Shown: positions 48,482-57,618, numbered from the stretch's first letter. The stretch: 64,000 bases of DNA from Pseudarthrobacter defluvii (GCF_030323865.1 NZ_CP066362.1:3968001-4032000); one strand, 5' to 3'. The notes: generated from the letters alone by a model not told the origin. A program made the numbers and translations.

Positions 48482-48486
48482 GGCTC

Positions 48487-48942
48487 CTACACCGGCGGCC
48501 CGGCGTTGGATTTCAAGTTCTTCATGACCAGCGTTGAGGTCAGCCGCTCCACCCCGGGCAGGGATGTCAGCTCCGTGTCGTAAAAGCGCTGGTAGGCCGG
48601 CAGGTCTTCCGCGATGATCTTCAGCAGATAGTCCGGGGAGCCGAAGAGCCGCTGCGCCTCAATAATGTTGGGATTATCCGCTACCCGGTTCTCAAAGACC
48701 TCCATCGTGGACCTGTCCACCTGGCGCAGCGTGACAAACACGATCGCCTCAAATCCCAGGCCCACGGCAGCGGGGTCGACATCCGCCTTGTATCCCAGGA
48801 TGACCCCGGACTGCTCCAGTTCCCGCAGCCGCCGGTGGCACGGCGCCACCGTCAAACCCACCTTGGCAGCGAGCGCCGTGGCCGTCATCCGGCCATCCTC
48901 CTGCAGGTGGCGCAAAATATTCCTGTCGATGCTGTCGATCAC
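48487..48942 (-). CDS. Lrp/AsnC-family regulator
   Basis: About 151 residues: IDSIDRNILRHLQEDGRMTA and the recognition helix region KVGLTVAPCHRRLRELEQSG, then a RAM domain ending SLPGVERLTSTLVMKNLKS. GTG at 48942 is chosen because it begins the family's usual N-terminus; the open frame upstream overlaps the divergent gene region. It is divergent from a LysE-type exporter at 49048, the common Lrp/LysE arrangement in which the regulator activates amino acid export. Confidence 0.9.
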   Translation of the reverse strand: MIDSIDRNILRHLQEDGRMTATALAAKVGLTVAPCHRRLRELEQSGVILGYKADVDPAAVGLGFEAIVFVTLRQVDRSTMEVFENRVADNPNIIEAQRLFGSPDYLLKIIAEDLPAYQRFYDTELTSLPGVERLTSTLVMKNLKSNAGPPV

Positions 48943-49047
48943 GCAATAAACATATCGCCTGGGCCGCGGGTCAAGCGAAAACCGGACAGCACTTATGGCC
49001 TGATTCTCCCTATGGTTGCTCCTGAAAGCCCTTCGACAGGAGAACCG

Positions 49048-49689
49048 ATGAATACCCAGCTGTTCCTGGCCTTTTTGGTGGTGGCCGCGGCGCTTGCCTG
49101 CACCCCGGGAGTGGACTGGGCCTACACCATCTCCGCAGGGCTCCGTCAGCGCAGCTTCGTCCCCGCGGTTGCCGGACTCTGCGGCGGTTACGTCCTCCAC
49201 ACAGCCCTGCTGGTGGCCGGGCTCGCGGCGGTGCTGGCCGGCATGCCCGGCCTCCTGGGCTGGATCACTTTGGCCGGAGCTGCGTACCTGTTGTGGCTCG
49301 GCGTGGGCACCCTCCGGTCCTGGCGGGGCGCCAGCTTCAGTGCGGATGCCGACGGCGGTTCGGGCACCCAGCTGCGCACCTTCCTGCAGGGCATGGGCAC
49401 CAGCGGGATCAACCCCAAGGGACTCCTCTTCTACGTAGCCCTCATTCCGCAGTTTGTCAGTGCCGATGCCTCCCTGCCCGTGCCGGTGCAGTCGGGGCTG
49501 CTGGGCATGACGTTCGTAGCGCTGGCCGGCCTGGTTTACACGGCAGTAGCCCTGCTGTCACGCACCCTGCTGCAGAGCAGGCCCGGTGCTGCGCGGGCAG
49601 TGACCCTCGCCAGCGGCATCATCATGGTGGCGCTGGGAGCCGTGCTCCTCGGCGAACAGGTTGTACCATTCCTGGCCGGGCGGGCTTAG
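49048..49689 (+). CDS. LysE/RhtB-family amino acid exporter
   Basis: A 213-residue protein with about six membrane segments. It has the typical N-terminus (MNTQLFLAFLVVAAALACTPGVDW) and SGINPKGLLFYVALIPQFV, the conserved Asn-Pro-Lys loop of the family. ATG at 49048 follows AGGAGAACC. Divergent from an Lrp gene, which probably controls it. Substrate is presumably an amino acid, not identifiable. Confidence 0.92.
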   Translation: MNTQLFLAFLVVAAALACTPGVDWAYTISAGLRQRSFVPAVAGLCGGYVLHTALLVAGLAAVLAGMPGLLGWITLAGAAYLLWLGVGTLRSWRGASFSADADGGSGTQLRTFLQGMGTSGINPKGLLFYVALIPQFVSADASLPVPVQSGLLGMTFVALAGLVYTAVALLSRTLLQSRPGAARAVTLASGIIMVALGAVLLGEQVVPFLAGRA

Positions 49690-49721
49690 GTGCCGGCCAT
49701 GCCTGGTTCACAGCGGAATTC

Positions 49722-50699
49722 CTAGTCGCCGCTGAGTTCCTTCCAGTCCCGCTCCCAGATCCGCCGCATCTCCTCGTCCTTCCGGATGGGCACCGGCGCT
49801 TCAAGCTCCCGCTGCGGTTCCGGGTCCGTGCGCCGGCGTCCCCAGTCACGCGGGTTCAGGGACCGGCGGCTTGATTCCAGCACCAACATCGCCCTGTCCG
49901 TGAGCGCGTCGTTGCGGAGCGCCAGGTGGGTCTTGCGCCGGCGAAGGACTTCGGCGATCGCCTGGTGCGCAGCATCGAACCGGCCCTCCCGCCGCAGGGC
50001 ACGGGCCCGGACCAGCAACAGGGCGGCCGAGAGGTCGTCCGCGTTCAGCAGCCCCTCGGTCCAGTCGATTACTGTACGGCTCCGGCCCAAGGTGAGGGCC
50101 AGCGAGCAGCGTGCCAAGGCCATAGGGAGCGACGGCGGCAGCCCGGCGAGAGCGTCGAGCGCAGCTTCGGTGCGGCCCGTCTCGCGCAACGAGTGGGCCA
50201 AGGCCAGGAACACCGATTCCTCGCTGAACAGGACGGGAATCTCCACCCGCTCGGCGAGTTCGATCCTGGTGACGATGCGGGTGAGGTAGGTGGAGGAGTA
50301 ACGGTTCGCTTCGTCGTCGTTCCTGGTGGTGAGTCCGCGCTGGAGAAGCTCGGAGGCGCGCAGGTAACCGCCGTGCTTGTAAACCAGCAGTCCCGCCGTC
50401 AGGTAGCAGAGCCCGGCCCAACCCGGGTAGGCACGCGCCAGGGTGATTAGGCGCTCCGGTTCCCGGCTGGTGAAGACAGCCTCATGGATCGCCTTGGCCG
50501 GCTTGGGCAGCAGCCGCTTGAGCCGCGGCACCTCACCGTCGATGGACAGCAGGGCTGGATTGCGTCCCCCCAAAACTCCGGTGAGCAGGCCCCCTACTCC
50601 CCCGGCGAGGTCATGGACTGGAGTGCGCAGGTGGGCCTGCCCGAAAGGAGTGAGGTCGCGGCTGTCCCAGTAGATCGGCGCAGTATCCCCGGAGCTCAT
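49722..50699 (-). CDS. Helical-repeat (TPR-like) protein, function unknown
   Basis: A 325-residue, helix-rich, Arg/Leu-rich protein. Segments such as AKAIHEAVFTSREPERLITLARAYPGWAGLCYL and ALLLVRARALRREGRFDAAHQAIAEVL look like TPR helices. No signal peptide or membrane segment is seen; the C-terminus is charged (MRRIWERDWKELSGD). A conserved actinobacterial hypothetical seems likely. It is convergent with the exporter gene. Confidence 0.7.
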   Translation of the reverse strand: MSSGDTAPIYWDSRDLTPFGQAHLRTPVHDLAGGVGGLLTGVLGGRNPALLSIDGEVPRLKRLLPKPAKAIHEAVFTSREPERLITLARAYPGWAGLCYLTAGLLVYKHGGYLRASELLQRGLTTRNDDEANRYSSTYLTRIVTRIELAERVEIPVLFSEESVFLALAHSLRETGRTEAALDALAGLPPSLPMALARCSLALTLGRSRTVIDWTEGLLNADDLSAALLLVRARALRREGRFDAAHQAIAEVLRRRKTHLALRNDALTDRAMLVLESSRRSLNPRDWGRRRTDPEPQRELEAPVPIRKDEEMRRIWERDWKELSGD

Positions 50700-50810
50700 C
50701 CTTCCATGCTAGCCGCGGGGAGCTTTCGGCTGGCGCGCGCCCCAACGCCCGGACACCGGGGATGTCGCCCAGTGACGGGGCCTTGTCCCACGCCGTATTT
50801 TCAGGAAAGG

Positions 50811-50828
50811 TAGTAAGTACCCTTAGTA
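50811..50828 (+). promoter_or_regulatory. Dyad motif shared with 24721-24738
   Basis: TAGTAAGTACCCTTAGTA, 24 bases before the small gene at 50852, matches the element before the membrane protein at 24768 at most positions (core TAAG-N4-CTT). Both lie in the promoter-proximal region of plus-strand genes. The binding factor is unknown. Confidence 0.4.
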
Positions 50829-50851
50829 ATCATCCAGTAAGGAGAAATGCC

Positions 50852-51082
50852 ATGCAGATCGACAAGAACCAGATCCTCGAACTCCTGCGGTCCCAGGGAG
50901 ACCAGGACAAGGCGTCGCAGGCGGAGTCGGAGCTGCCGGACCAGGTGGACACTGAGCAGCATGCGGGCCTGCTGTCCAAACTGGGCATCAATCCAGCCGA
51001 CCTGCTGTCGAAGCTTCCCGGCGGGCTGGGGGACAAACTTCCGGGCGGACTGGGCGACAAGCTCGGCGGCTTGGGTCTCTAG
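50852..51082 (+). CDS. Small protein with C-terminal LPGGLGDK repeats
   Basis: A 76-residue protein, MQIDKNQILELLRSQGDQDK, with a charged helical start, a middle helix (HAGLLSKLGINPADLL), and a C-terminus made of KLPGGLGDKLPGGLGDKLGG repeats. A good AAGGAG site lies before the ATG. Similar small proteins are common in actinobacteria, but I know no function for them. The upstream dyad is shared with another gene in the window. Confidence 0.75.
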   Translation: MQIDKNQILELLRSQGDQDKASQAESELPDQVDTEQHAGLLSKLGINPADLLSKLPGGLGDKLPGGLGDKLGGLGL

Positions 51083-51084
51083 AT

Positions 51085-51588
51085 TCAGCCGTTGGCGGCA
51101 GCGATCCAAACCCCGATGACCCATGTGCTGGCGGCGAGGCAGGCGAGCCCGAATTCGGCGAGCATGCCAAGGCCGGTGGCCTTGAGCGCCGCCCAGCTGG
51201 ATCGCGCCGCCGTGGACATGTTCCGCGTGCGGAGGAACTCACTGACCAGCAGACCGGCAGCGAAGCCCACGAAGAGCCCCACAACCGGGATGATGAACAT
51301 CCCCACCACGCCCGCCACCAGGGCCACAACTATGCTCCGGCTGGGAATGGCGTGCTGCTTCAGCTTCCTCCCCGTGAGGACAGCGCCGGCAGTCATCCCC
51401 GCGGCGACGAAGATCATGGCCACCGCGAAGACCACCCATCCGGCAGTCCCGGCGCCGCCCCAGATGGCCCAGGCCAGCAGGCTCACGCCGATCAGGACAC
51501 TTCCGGGCAGGACCGGGATGATCGTGCCCGCCACCCCCACCAGGATCGCCAGGCCGCACAGGATGGTCACCATGGTCTCGGAGCTCAT
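51085..51588 (-). CDS. DUF456 membrane protein
   Basis: A 167-residue protein with about four membrane segments and the DUF456 pattern: LAILVGVAGTIIPVLPGSVLIG at the N-terminus and IPVVGLFVGFAAGLLVSEFLR in the middle. Its end is two bases from the convergent gene at 51082. Function unknown. Confidence 0.88.
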   Translation of the reverse strand: MSSETMVTILCGLAILVGVAGTIIPVLPGSVLIGVSLLAWAIWGGAGTAGWVVFAVAMIFVAAGMTAGAVLTGRKLKQHAIPSRSIVVALVAGVVGMFIIPVVGLFVGFAAGLLVSEFLRTRNMSTAARSSWAALKATGLGMLAEFGLACLAASTWVIGVWIAAANG

Positions 51589-51644
51589 AGTCCCCAGTCT
51601 GTCATGGCCCCCAAGCCGGGCCGCTGCGTAACGCCCAGCTTCTT

Positions 51645-51697
51645 AAACCACGACGGCGGTGCCTCCTTTCGCGAAGGAGGCACCGCCGTCGTGGTTT
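51645..51697. terminator. Very long terminator hairpin after malic enzyme
   Basis: Perfect 24-base stem (arms 51645-51668 and 51674-51697) with a five-base loop. The arms begin AAACCACGACGGCGG and end CCGCCGTCGTGGTTT, so the hairpin carries A- and T-tracts suited to termination in both directions. It follows the minus-strand malic enzyme gene. Confidence 0.9.
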
Positions 51698-51713
51698 CCT
51701 GCAGGAAGAAGTC

Positions 51714-52913
51714 TTACTCGGCTTCCACCGCCGCGGCGACGGCGGCGGTCACGGCTGGGGCAACGCGCGGGTCCAGCGGGCTGGGCACGATGTAGTCAGC
51801 CGAAAGGTCCTCGGCCGCGAGCTCGGCGATGGCACGCGCCGCTGCAAGCTTCATGGCAGGGGTGATGCGGCGGGCGCCGGCGTCGAGGGCGCCGCGGAAA
51901 ATGCCCGGGAAGGCCAGGACGTTGTTGATCTGGTTGGGGAAATCGCTGCGGCCGGTGGCAACCACTGCGGCGTACTTCACGGCCACCTCGGGCAGGACTT
52001 CCGGGTCCGGGTTAGACAGCGCGAACACGATGGCGTCCTGGTTCATCGTGGCCAGGTGTGCCTCGTCCAGCTTGGAAGAGGAGACGCCGATGAAGACATC
52101 GGCTCCCGCCAGCGCCTCGGCGGGGCCGCCGGAAAGGCCACGGGGGTTGCTGCGGCCGGCGATGTCGGCCTTCTTGCTCGTGGAGTCTGCTGCCAGGTCC
52201 GGGCGGCTGCTGTTAATGACACCGCGCGAGTCCAGGAGGACCACATCGCTGATGCCGGCAGCCAACAGGATCTCAGCGACCGCAATGCCCGCTGCGCCAG
52301 CACCGGACACCACCACTTTCAGTCCTTCCAGGCCCCGGCCGGTTACCTTCGCGGCGTTGGTCAGGGCGGCGAGGGCCACGACGGCGGTTCCGTGCTGGTC
52401 GTCGTGCATGACCGGGCAGTCCAGGGCCTCGATCAGCTTTTCCTCGAGCTCGAAGCAGCGCGGGGCGGAGATGTCCTCAAGATTCACGGCGCCGAAGCTG
52501 GGGCGCAGGCGGACCAGGGTTTCCACAATCTCGTCCACGTCGGTAGTGTTGAGGACCAGCGGAATGGAATCCAGGTCGCCAAAAGTCTTGAACAGGGCGG
52601 ACTTGCCCTCCATAACGGGCAGCGAGGCGCTGGCGCCGATGTTGCCCAGGCCCAGGACGGCGGTGCCGTCGCTGACCACGACCACCAGGCGCTCGGCCCA
52701 GGTGAGGGTGCGGGCCAGTTCGGGCTTGGCGTGGATGGCGCGGCTGACCTCTGCCACGCCCGGGGTGTAGGCGATGGACAGGTCCCGCTTGTTGGACAGC
52801 GGTGCGGTGGTGCTGATGGACAGCTTGCCGCCCTGGTGGGCTCCGAAGATCTCGTCCTCGGTCAGCGGGGCGGTTGCGGAATCGTCAATGGCAGTGATTG
52901 CGTCAATGGACAC
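51714..52913 (-). CDS. NAD(P)-dependent malic enzyme
   Basis: A 399-residue short-form malic enzyme that decarboxylates malate to pyruvate. It contains SIAYTPGVAEVSRAI, GTAVLGLGNIGASASLPVMEG, the metal-site segment NLEDISAPRCFELEE, HDDQHGTAVVALAAL, and the Rossmann loop VSGAGAAGIAVAEILL. It has no phosphotransacetylase domain. GTG at 52913 with AGGAG in front is the start; the upstream open frame is not conserved. A CRP-like site lies about 230 bases upstream. Confidence 0.94.
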   Translation of the reverse strand: MSIDAITAIDDSATAPLTEDEIFGAHQGGKLSISTTAPLSNKRDLSIAYTPGVAEVSRAIHAKPELARTLTWAERLVVVVSDGTAVLGLGNIGASASLPVMEGKSALFKTFGDLDSIPLVLNTTDVDEIVETLVRLRPSFGAVNLEDISAPRCFELEEKLIEALDCPVMHDDQHGTAVVALAALTNAAKVTGRGLEGLKVVVSGAGAAGIAVAEILLAAGISDVVLLDSRGVINSSRPDLAADSTSKKADIAGRSNPRGLSGGPAEALAGADVFIGVSSSKLDEAHLATMNQDAIVFALSNPDPEVLPEVAVKYAAVVATGRSDFPNQINNVLAFPGIFRGALDAGARRITPAMKLAAARAIAELAAEDLSADYIVPSPLDPRVAPAVTAAVAAAVEAE

Positions 52914-53144
52914 GTCGTTGTCTCCTGGTGCTCGCCGTGGGCACACGGCACATGGGGCTGGAGCCCGGCCGGGCCCAAGCAGGGAAAGTAGTGCGACAGG
53001 AAACCCATGGGTAGCGGGTCCGTGGGAACGCCGGGGATGTTTCCGCCCTGCCGCTCCTGTGCCTCCATGGTAGGCAACCGAAGAAGCAGCTTTAGGGGCC
53101 TCTTGACAGCACTGCGAGGAGAAAAAACGTTTAGGCAAGAATTC

Positions 53145-53160
53145 TATGATCCAGATCACG
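53145..53160 (-). promoter_or_regulatory. Candidate CRP/GlxR-type binding site
   Basis: On the minus strand CGTGATCTGGATCATA matches TGTGA-N6-TCACA at eight of ten defined positions. It lies between the TetR gene and malic enzyme, about 230 bases before the malic enzyme start. The distance is long, so it would serve a promoter further upstream than expected. Confidence 0.35.
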
Positions 53161-53199
53161 GCATTATGACGGATTTAATGCTCTTTTGGTCTAGACCAG

Positions 53200-53814
53200 T
53201 TACGCCGATTTGGTCACTGTGAACCTGGAATCCGCCTCCGGAGACAGCCTGCCGCATGCCTTTTTGAGGTCCTCCTCGGCTTCGAAGAGGGAAAGCCGGC
53301 GGTTCCGCACGGACTGGACCAGGCCAGTCACGGTCAGCAGGAGGACCCGCGCCCCTACGGCGTCACCGCAGGCAGCGGTAACGAGCTTTTCGCTGAGCGC
53401 GTCGATCTCGCGCAGGAGGTCCGTGGTGTCCTTTTCCGGAAGGTACACGCCCCGGCTGAGGCACTGCTCCACCGCGGGCTGCATGACGCGCATGTGGAAG
53501 ATCTCCATCAGCAGGCCGGAGAGTGCGCGGCCGCGGAAGCGCGGGGAGGAGTTACGGGTTCCTGCCTGCAGCTCGTCCAGCTGCTGCCGGTACAGCGCCA
53601 GCATCAGGTGCGTAGGGGATGGAAAGTAGCGGTAGAGGGTGCCCAGCGGCACGTCTGCTTTTTCTGCGACCTGGGAAAGTTCCACGCCGTCGAGTCCCGT
53701 GCGGGCGAACCCTGCAGCCGTATCGAGGATCCGCGCATAGCGGAGGCGCTGGCGTGGAGCGGAAGGCCGGGCGGCCATGGGCGGATGGTCTGAAAAAGTC
53801 TCGGGCATCAGCAT
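53200..53814 (-). CDS. TetR-family regulator
   Basis: A 204-residue regulator. The N-terminal helix-turn-helix is RILDTAAGFARTGLDGVELSQ followed by VAEKADVPLGTLYRYFPSPTHLM. The C-terminal ligand domain has MEIFHMRVMQPAVEQCLSRG. The GTLYRYF motif and PxxHL resemble KstR-type actinobacterial regulators, but the match is general. It lies 131 bases after the MFS gene at 53946 in the same orientation and may control it. Confidence 0.9.
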   Translation of the reverse strand: MLMPETFSDHPPMAARPSAPRQRLRYARILDTAAGFARTGLDGVELSQVAEKADVPLGTLYRYFPSPTHLMLALYRQQLDELQAGTRNSSPRFRGRALSGLLMEIFHMRVMQPAVEQCLSRGVYLPEKDTTDLLREIDALSEKLVTAACGDAVGARVLLLTVTGLVQSVRNRRLSLFEAEEDLKKACGRLSPEADSRFTVTKSA

Positions 53815-53945
53815 TCCGGGGTTGTGTTTTTGCGACTGCGGCCAGGAGCGCCCCCACTTCCGTACCGCCCTGCAGCCGGTTCAACTATACGGCACAGATC
53901 CGTGCCCTAATTAGTCAGCCAGCCTTACTATTGCCTCCAGCAGGG

Positions 53946-55232
53946 TCAGTTGACGCCCTTGATTTTCACCACGAAGACGGCGCCCAGCAGCCCAATGACG
54001 GCTGCCGTAAGGAACAGTGTGCGGTAGCCGCCCCCGTAGGTCACGGCCAGCAGTGCCAGCGCCGGGGCGACCACCTGCGGCAGGGAATTGGCCACGTTGA
54101 TCACCCCCATATCCTTGCCGCGGCTGACGGCGAAGGGCAGGACCTGGGTGAGCAGGGCGAAGTCCACGGCCAGGTACGCCCCGAAGCCGATACCCAGCAC
54201 GGCAGCGCCGGCCAAGGCGCCGGGCCACACGGGGAAGAACGCCATGATGGCACCGGCCATGGCAATAGTGGCGGAGGAACCGATAACGAAGGGCTTTCGC
54301 CTTCCCATCCGGTCGCTCCACGGCCCCGCCAGCACTGCGGTGATCATCACCATCACGGCATAGATCCCCGTCAGGACCAGCACGCCGGCGGCCGGATCCT
54401 CGTGCCCGATCACGTCCCGCAGGAAGAAGAGCAGGTAGACGATGGTCAGCTGGTTGCCCACATTCACCAGGAACCGGGTCAGCCAGGCCCACGCGAAGTC
54501 CGGGTAGCACCGGGGGCTGATCCAGAAGCCACGGAGAAACCCGCCGGGCCGGAAGCGGCCGGCAGCATCCTTTGGCAGTGCGGGGTCGTTCCGGTGGAAC
54601 AGGTATGGCAGCACGGACAGCAGCAGCGCCCCTGCACACAGCCAGTAGCCCACCATGAAGTTGCCGGATACCACGGCACCGAAGACGGCCCCGGTGAGGA
54701 TTCCCAGTGTCTGGCCCATGGCCGCGAGCCCGCCCACTCCCCCGCGCTGGACCACCGGCACCCGGTCCGGCACTGCGGCGGTGATGGCGGCGTAGGCGGC
54801 GTTTGCGCCGAGCTGCACCAGGCACCAGAACAGCACCATGAGCGCCACGGCGCCCGAGAAGGACATGGCCAGCAGCGCCGCGGTGGCCAGCACTGCTCCG
54901 GCCAGCACCCACGGCGAGCGCCGGCCAAAACGGGAAGTGGTCCGGTCCGAGAGCGCGCCGAAGAGCGGGTTGGCCACCAGGGAGACCGCCGCACCGCAGG
55001 CCGTGACCAGCGAGAGGATGGCCTCCTTGCCGGGCGCGTCGATGGTGATTGCCTGCTGGCCGATGAACACGTTGATGGGGCCGAAGAACGCGGCGTTGAT
55101 GCCTACGTTGACCAGCACCAGGCCGGTGACCCAGCGGGCGGTGACCTCGTGCACCGGTTCGGAGAGCGCCGCCGTCGTACTGACACCTTCGGAGGTGCCG
55201 CCCGGCGGCACGGGCGTGTGGAACGGACTCAT
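53946..55232 (-). CDS. MFS transporter (sugar:cation symporter-like)
   Basis: A 428-residue MFS protein with twelve membrane segments. ALSDRTTSRFGRRSPWVLAG and PWSDRMGRRKPFVIG are the two loop motifs. The paired GRR-type loops resemble transporters of the GPH/sucrose-proton group. ATG at 55232. Substrate unknown; the TetR gene is just downstream. Confidence 0.9.
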   Translation of the reverse strand: MSPFHTPVPPGGTSEGVSTTAALSEPVHEVTARWVTGLVLVNVGINAAFFGPINVFIGQQAITIDAPGKEAILSLVTACGAAVSLVANPLFGALSDRTTSRFGRRSPWVLAGAVLATAALLAMSFSGAVALMVLFWCLVQLGANAAYAAITAAVPDRVPVVQRGGVGGLAAMGQTLGILTGAVFGAVVSGNFMVGYWLCAGALLLSVLPYLFHRNDPALPKDAAGRFRPGGFLRGFWISPRCYPDFAWAWLTRFLVNVGNQLTIVYLLFFLRDVIGHEDPAAGVLVLTGIYAVMVMITAVLAGPWSDRMGRRKPFVIGSSATIAMAGAIMAFFPVWPGALAGAAVLGIGFGAYLAVDFALLTQVLPFAVSRGKDMGVINVANSLPQVVAPALALLAVTYGGGYRTLFLTAAVIGLLGAVFVVKIKGVN

Positions 55233-55359
55233 TGGCTTGGCTCCCCCTGGTGCGGCCGGTTGGCGGTGGGATCAGACTATCGTGGGCGGTAGCTGGCCGC
55301 CCGGGTATTTGGCGGCCCATTGCCCAACGAACAAAATTGCCAGGAAAAAGGAGAACCAG

Positions 55360-55854
55360 ATGAGCGCACCCACCCCGGCAGAAGGCACAGCGGTAAACAC
55401 GGCGGACCTTTACGACGAGCGCGGCGACGAACTGGTGTCCGTCTCCCTGCAGTTCCAGTCCCTGGGCGGCCGCTCGCACTTCAGCGGCCCGGTCCGTACC
55501 ATCCGCTGCTTCCAGGACAACGCCCTGGTGAAGTCGACGCTCAATTCTCCGGGCAACGGGGCTGTGCTGGTGGTGGACGGCGGCGGCTCGCTGGGCACGG
55601 CGCTGATGGGGGACATGATCGCCGAAAGCGCGGTGGCGAACGGCTGGGCCGGCGTCGTCATCAACGGGGCCATCCGGGACCGGGTGGCGATTGGGCAGCT
55701 GGACCTGGGTGTCAAGGCACTCGGCAGCAACCCGCGGAAGAGCCTGAAGGCCGGCGCCGGCGAGGTGGATGTGGACGTAGTGATCGACGGCGTGACCTTC
55801 CGTCCCGGAGCCACCGTCTGGTGCGACCCGGATGGCATCCTTGTGGAGCCGTAA
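55360..55854 (+). CDS. rraA: RraA-family protein (HMG/CHA aldolase-type)
   Basis: A 164-residue RraA-fold protein: GAVLVVDGGGSLGTALMGDMIAESA and GWAGVVINGAIRDRVAIGQLDLGVKALGS, then FRPGATVWCDPDGILVE. Family members act as 4-hydroxy-4-methyl-2-oxoglutarate or oxaloacetate aldolases/decarboxylases; only some inhibit RNase E. The Asp/Arg residues for metal and substrate are present. AAAAAGGAG precedes the ATG at 55360. It stands alone between two transporter genes. Confidence 0.93.
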   Translation: MSAPTPAEGTAVNTADLYDERGDELVSVSLQFQSLGGRSHFSGPVRTIRCFQDNALVKSTLNSPGNGAVLVVDGGGSLGTALMGDMIAESAVANGWAGVVINGAIRDRVAIGQLDLGVKALGSNPRKSLKAGAGEVDVDVVIDGVTFRPGATVWCDPDGILVEP

Positions 55855-55895
55855 AGCGAAAAGTCTCCAAGGCGGGGAATAGAAAGAGCAGGTAA

Positions 55896-55918
55896 GATAG
55901 TTACTGAAAGCAACTATC
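55896..55918. promoter_or_regulatory. Candidate operator upstream of the MDR transporter
   Basis: GATAGTT and AACTATC form a perfect seven-base inverted repeat with a nine-base centre, 35 bases before the drug-transporter start. MarR- or TetR-type repressors of efflux genes commonly bind such sites. No adjacent regulator of matching orientation is present. Confidence 0.5.
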
Positions 55919-55953
55919 GCTGCTTATATCCTTTTCTTTCCCTTGGAGCACCC

Positions 55954-57618
55954 ATGTCCAAATCCACGGCCGCGCCCGGCGCCGGAGAAGCCCTGACGCA
56001 ACGCCAGATCGTCACCGTAATGGTGGGCCTGATGCTGGGCATGTTCCTGGCATCCCTTGACCAGACCATCGTCTCCACGTCGATTTACACCATTGCCAAT
56101 GACCTGGACGGGCTCTCCCTGCAGGCATGGGCCACCACGGCGTACCTGATCACCTCCACCGTCAGCACCCCTCTGTACGGCAAGCTAAGCGACATCTTTG
56201 GCCGCCGCCCGCTGTACCTGACCGCGATCGCCGTCTTCCTGGCGGGCTCCATCTACGCCGGGTCCGTGCACTCGATGACCGAGCTTGCCATTGCCCGCGG
56301 CATCCAGGGCCTGGGTGCCGGCGGCCTGCTGGCCCTGGCGCTGACCATCATCGGGGACATCGTCTCCCTGAAGGACCGCGCCAAGTACCAGGGCTACTTC
56401 ATGTCCGTCTTCGGCATCTCCTCGGTCCTGGGTCCCGTGGTGGGCGGCGCCTTCGCCGGCTCCGCCAACATCCTGGGCTTCGACGGCTGGCGCTGGGTCT
56501 TCTTCATCAACGTGCCCATCGGCCTCGCCGCCCTGGTGGTGGTGTTCCTGTTCCTGCACCTGCCGGCCAGGCACCTCAAGCAGAAGATCGACTACTGGGG
56601 CGCCGCCGCCATCACCGTGGCCATCGTTCCGCTCCTGCTGGTGGCCGAACAGGGCCGTTCCTGGGGCTGGACCTCCACCAACTCCTTCCTCTGCTACGGC
56701 GTTGGCGTGCTGGGCATCGTGTGGTTCCTGCTGGCAGAAAAGCGCGCCGGCGACTACGCCCTGATCCCGCTGCGGCTCTTCCACAACATCACGTTCGGGC
56801 TGTCCTCGCTGCTGAACTTCATCATCGGCATCGGCATGTTCGGTGCCATCGCCATGCTCCCGATGTACCTGCAGCTGGTGAAGGGCCTGACCCCCACCGA
56901 AGCCGGCCTGATGATGATCACGTTCACCATCGGCATCCTGTTCGGCTCCATCACCGCCGGCCGCACCATCTCGGCCTCCGGCACGTTCCGGATCTTCCCC
57001 ATCATGGGCACCGGCATCCTGACCGCCGCAGCCCTGGTGATGGGTTCGGTATTGAAAGTGGACACCGAACTGTGGGTTCCCGGCCTCATCGCGGTGTTCT
57101 TCGGCGCCGGCCTGGGATTCTGCATGCAGCCGCTCACCCTGGCCATGCAGACTTCGGTGCCGCCGCGGGACATGGGCGTGGGAACCTCCTCCGCCGCCTT
57201 CTTCCGCTCCATGGGCGGCGCCGTGGGCACAGCCGTCTTCATCTCCATGCTGTTCAGCCTGGCAGCTGACAAGATTGCCGAAGGAATGAAGGCCGCTGCC
57301 AGCGACCCCGCCTACCTGGCCGTCCTCAAGGACCCGGCGGTGGCCTCGGACCCCGCCAACGCCAAGCTGTACGACTTCTTCAAGAACGGCGCCTCCAACG
57401 ATTCGCTGAACGACACGAGCTGGCTGCACACCGCCAACAGCACGTTGACCCGGCCCATTACCGAAGGATTCGCCACGTCCATCGACACGGTAATGCTGAC
57501 GGCCGCAGCACTGACGGGCCTGGCGTTCCTCATCAGTTTCGCCCTGCCGCGGAAGAAGCTGACCGACCAGAAGGCATCTCCGCAGGACAAGGACAACATG
57601 CAGATCCCGGCGCACTAG
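55954..57618 (+). CDS. MDR family MFS transporter (DHA2, EmrB/QacA type)
   Basis: A 554-residue 14-helix drug:proton antiporter. The N-terminal motifs are MFLASLDQTIVSTSIYTIA (motif D1-like LDxTIV) and PLYGKLSDIFGRRPLYL (motif A). Motif C lies in SVFGISSVLGPVVGGAFAG. Drugs or metabolites are the likely substrates. The upstream region carries a palindromic operator. A strong hairpin terminator follows. Confidence 0.94.
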   Translation: MSKSTAAPGAGEALTQRQIVTVMVGLMLGMFLASLDQTIVSTSIYTIANDLDGLSLQAWATTAYLITSTVSTPLYGKLSDIFGRRPLYLTAIAVFLAGSIYAGSVHSMTELAIARGIQGLGAGGLLALALTIIGDIVSLKDRAKYQGYFMSVFGISSVLGPVVGGAFAGSANILGFDGWRWVFFINVPIGLAALVVVFLFLHLPARHLKQKIDYWGAAAITVAIVPLLLVAEQGRSWGWTSTNSFLCYGVGVLGIVWFLLAEKRAGDYALIPLRLFHNITFGLSSLLNFIIGIGMFGAIAMLPMYLQLVKGLTPTEAGLMMITFTIGILFGSITAGRTISASGTFRIFPIMGTGILTAAALVMGSVLKVDTELWVPGLIAVFFGAGLGFCMQPLTLAMQTSVPPRDMGVGTSSAAFFRSMGGAVGTAVFISMLFSLAADKIAEGMKAAASDPAYLAVLKDPAVASDPANAKLYDFFKNGASNDSLNDTSWLHTANSTLTRPITEGFATSIDTVMLTAAALTGLAFLISFALPRKKLTDQKASPQDKDNMQIPAH

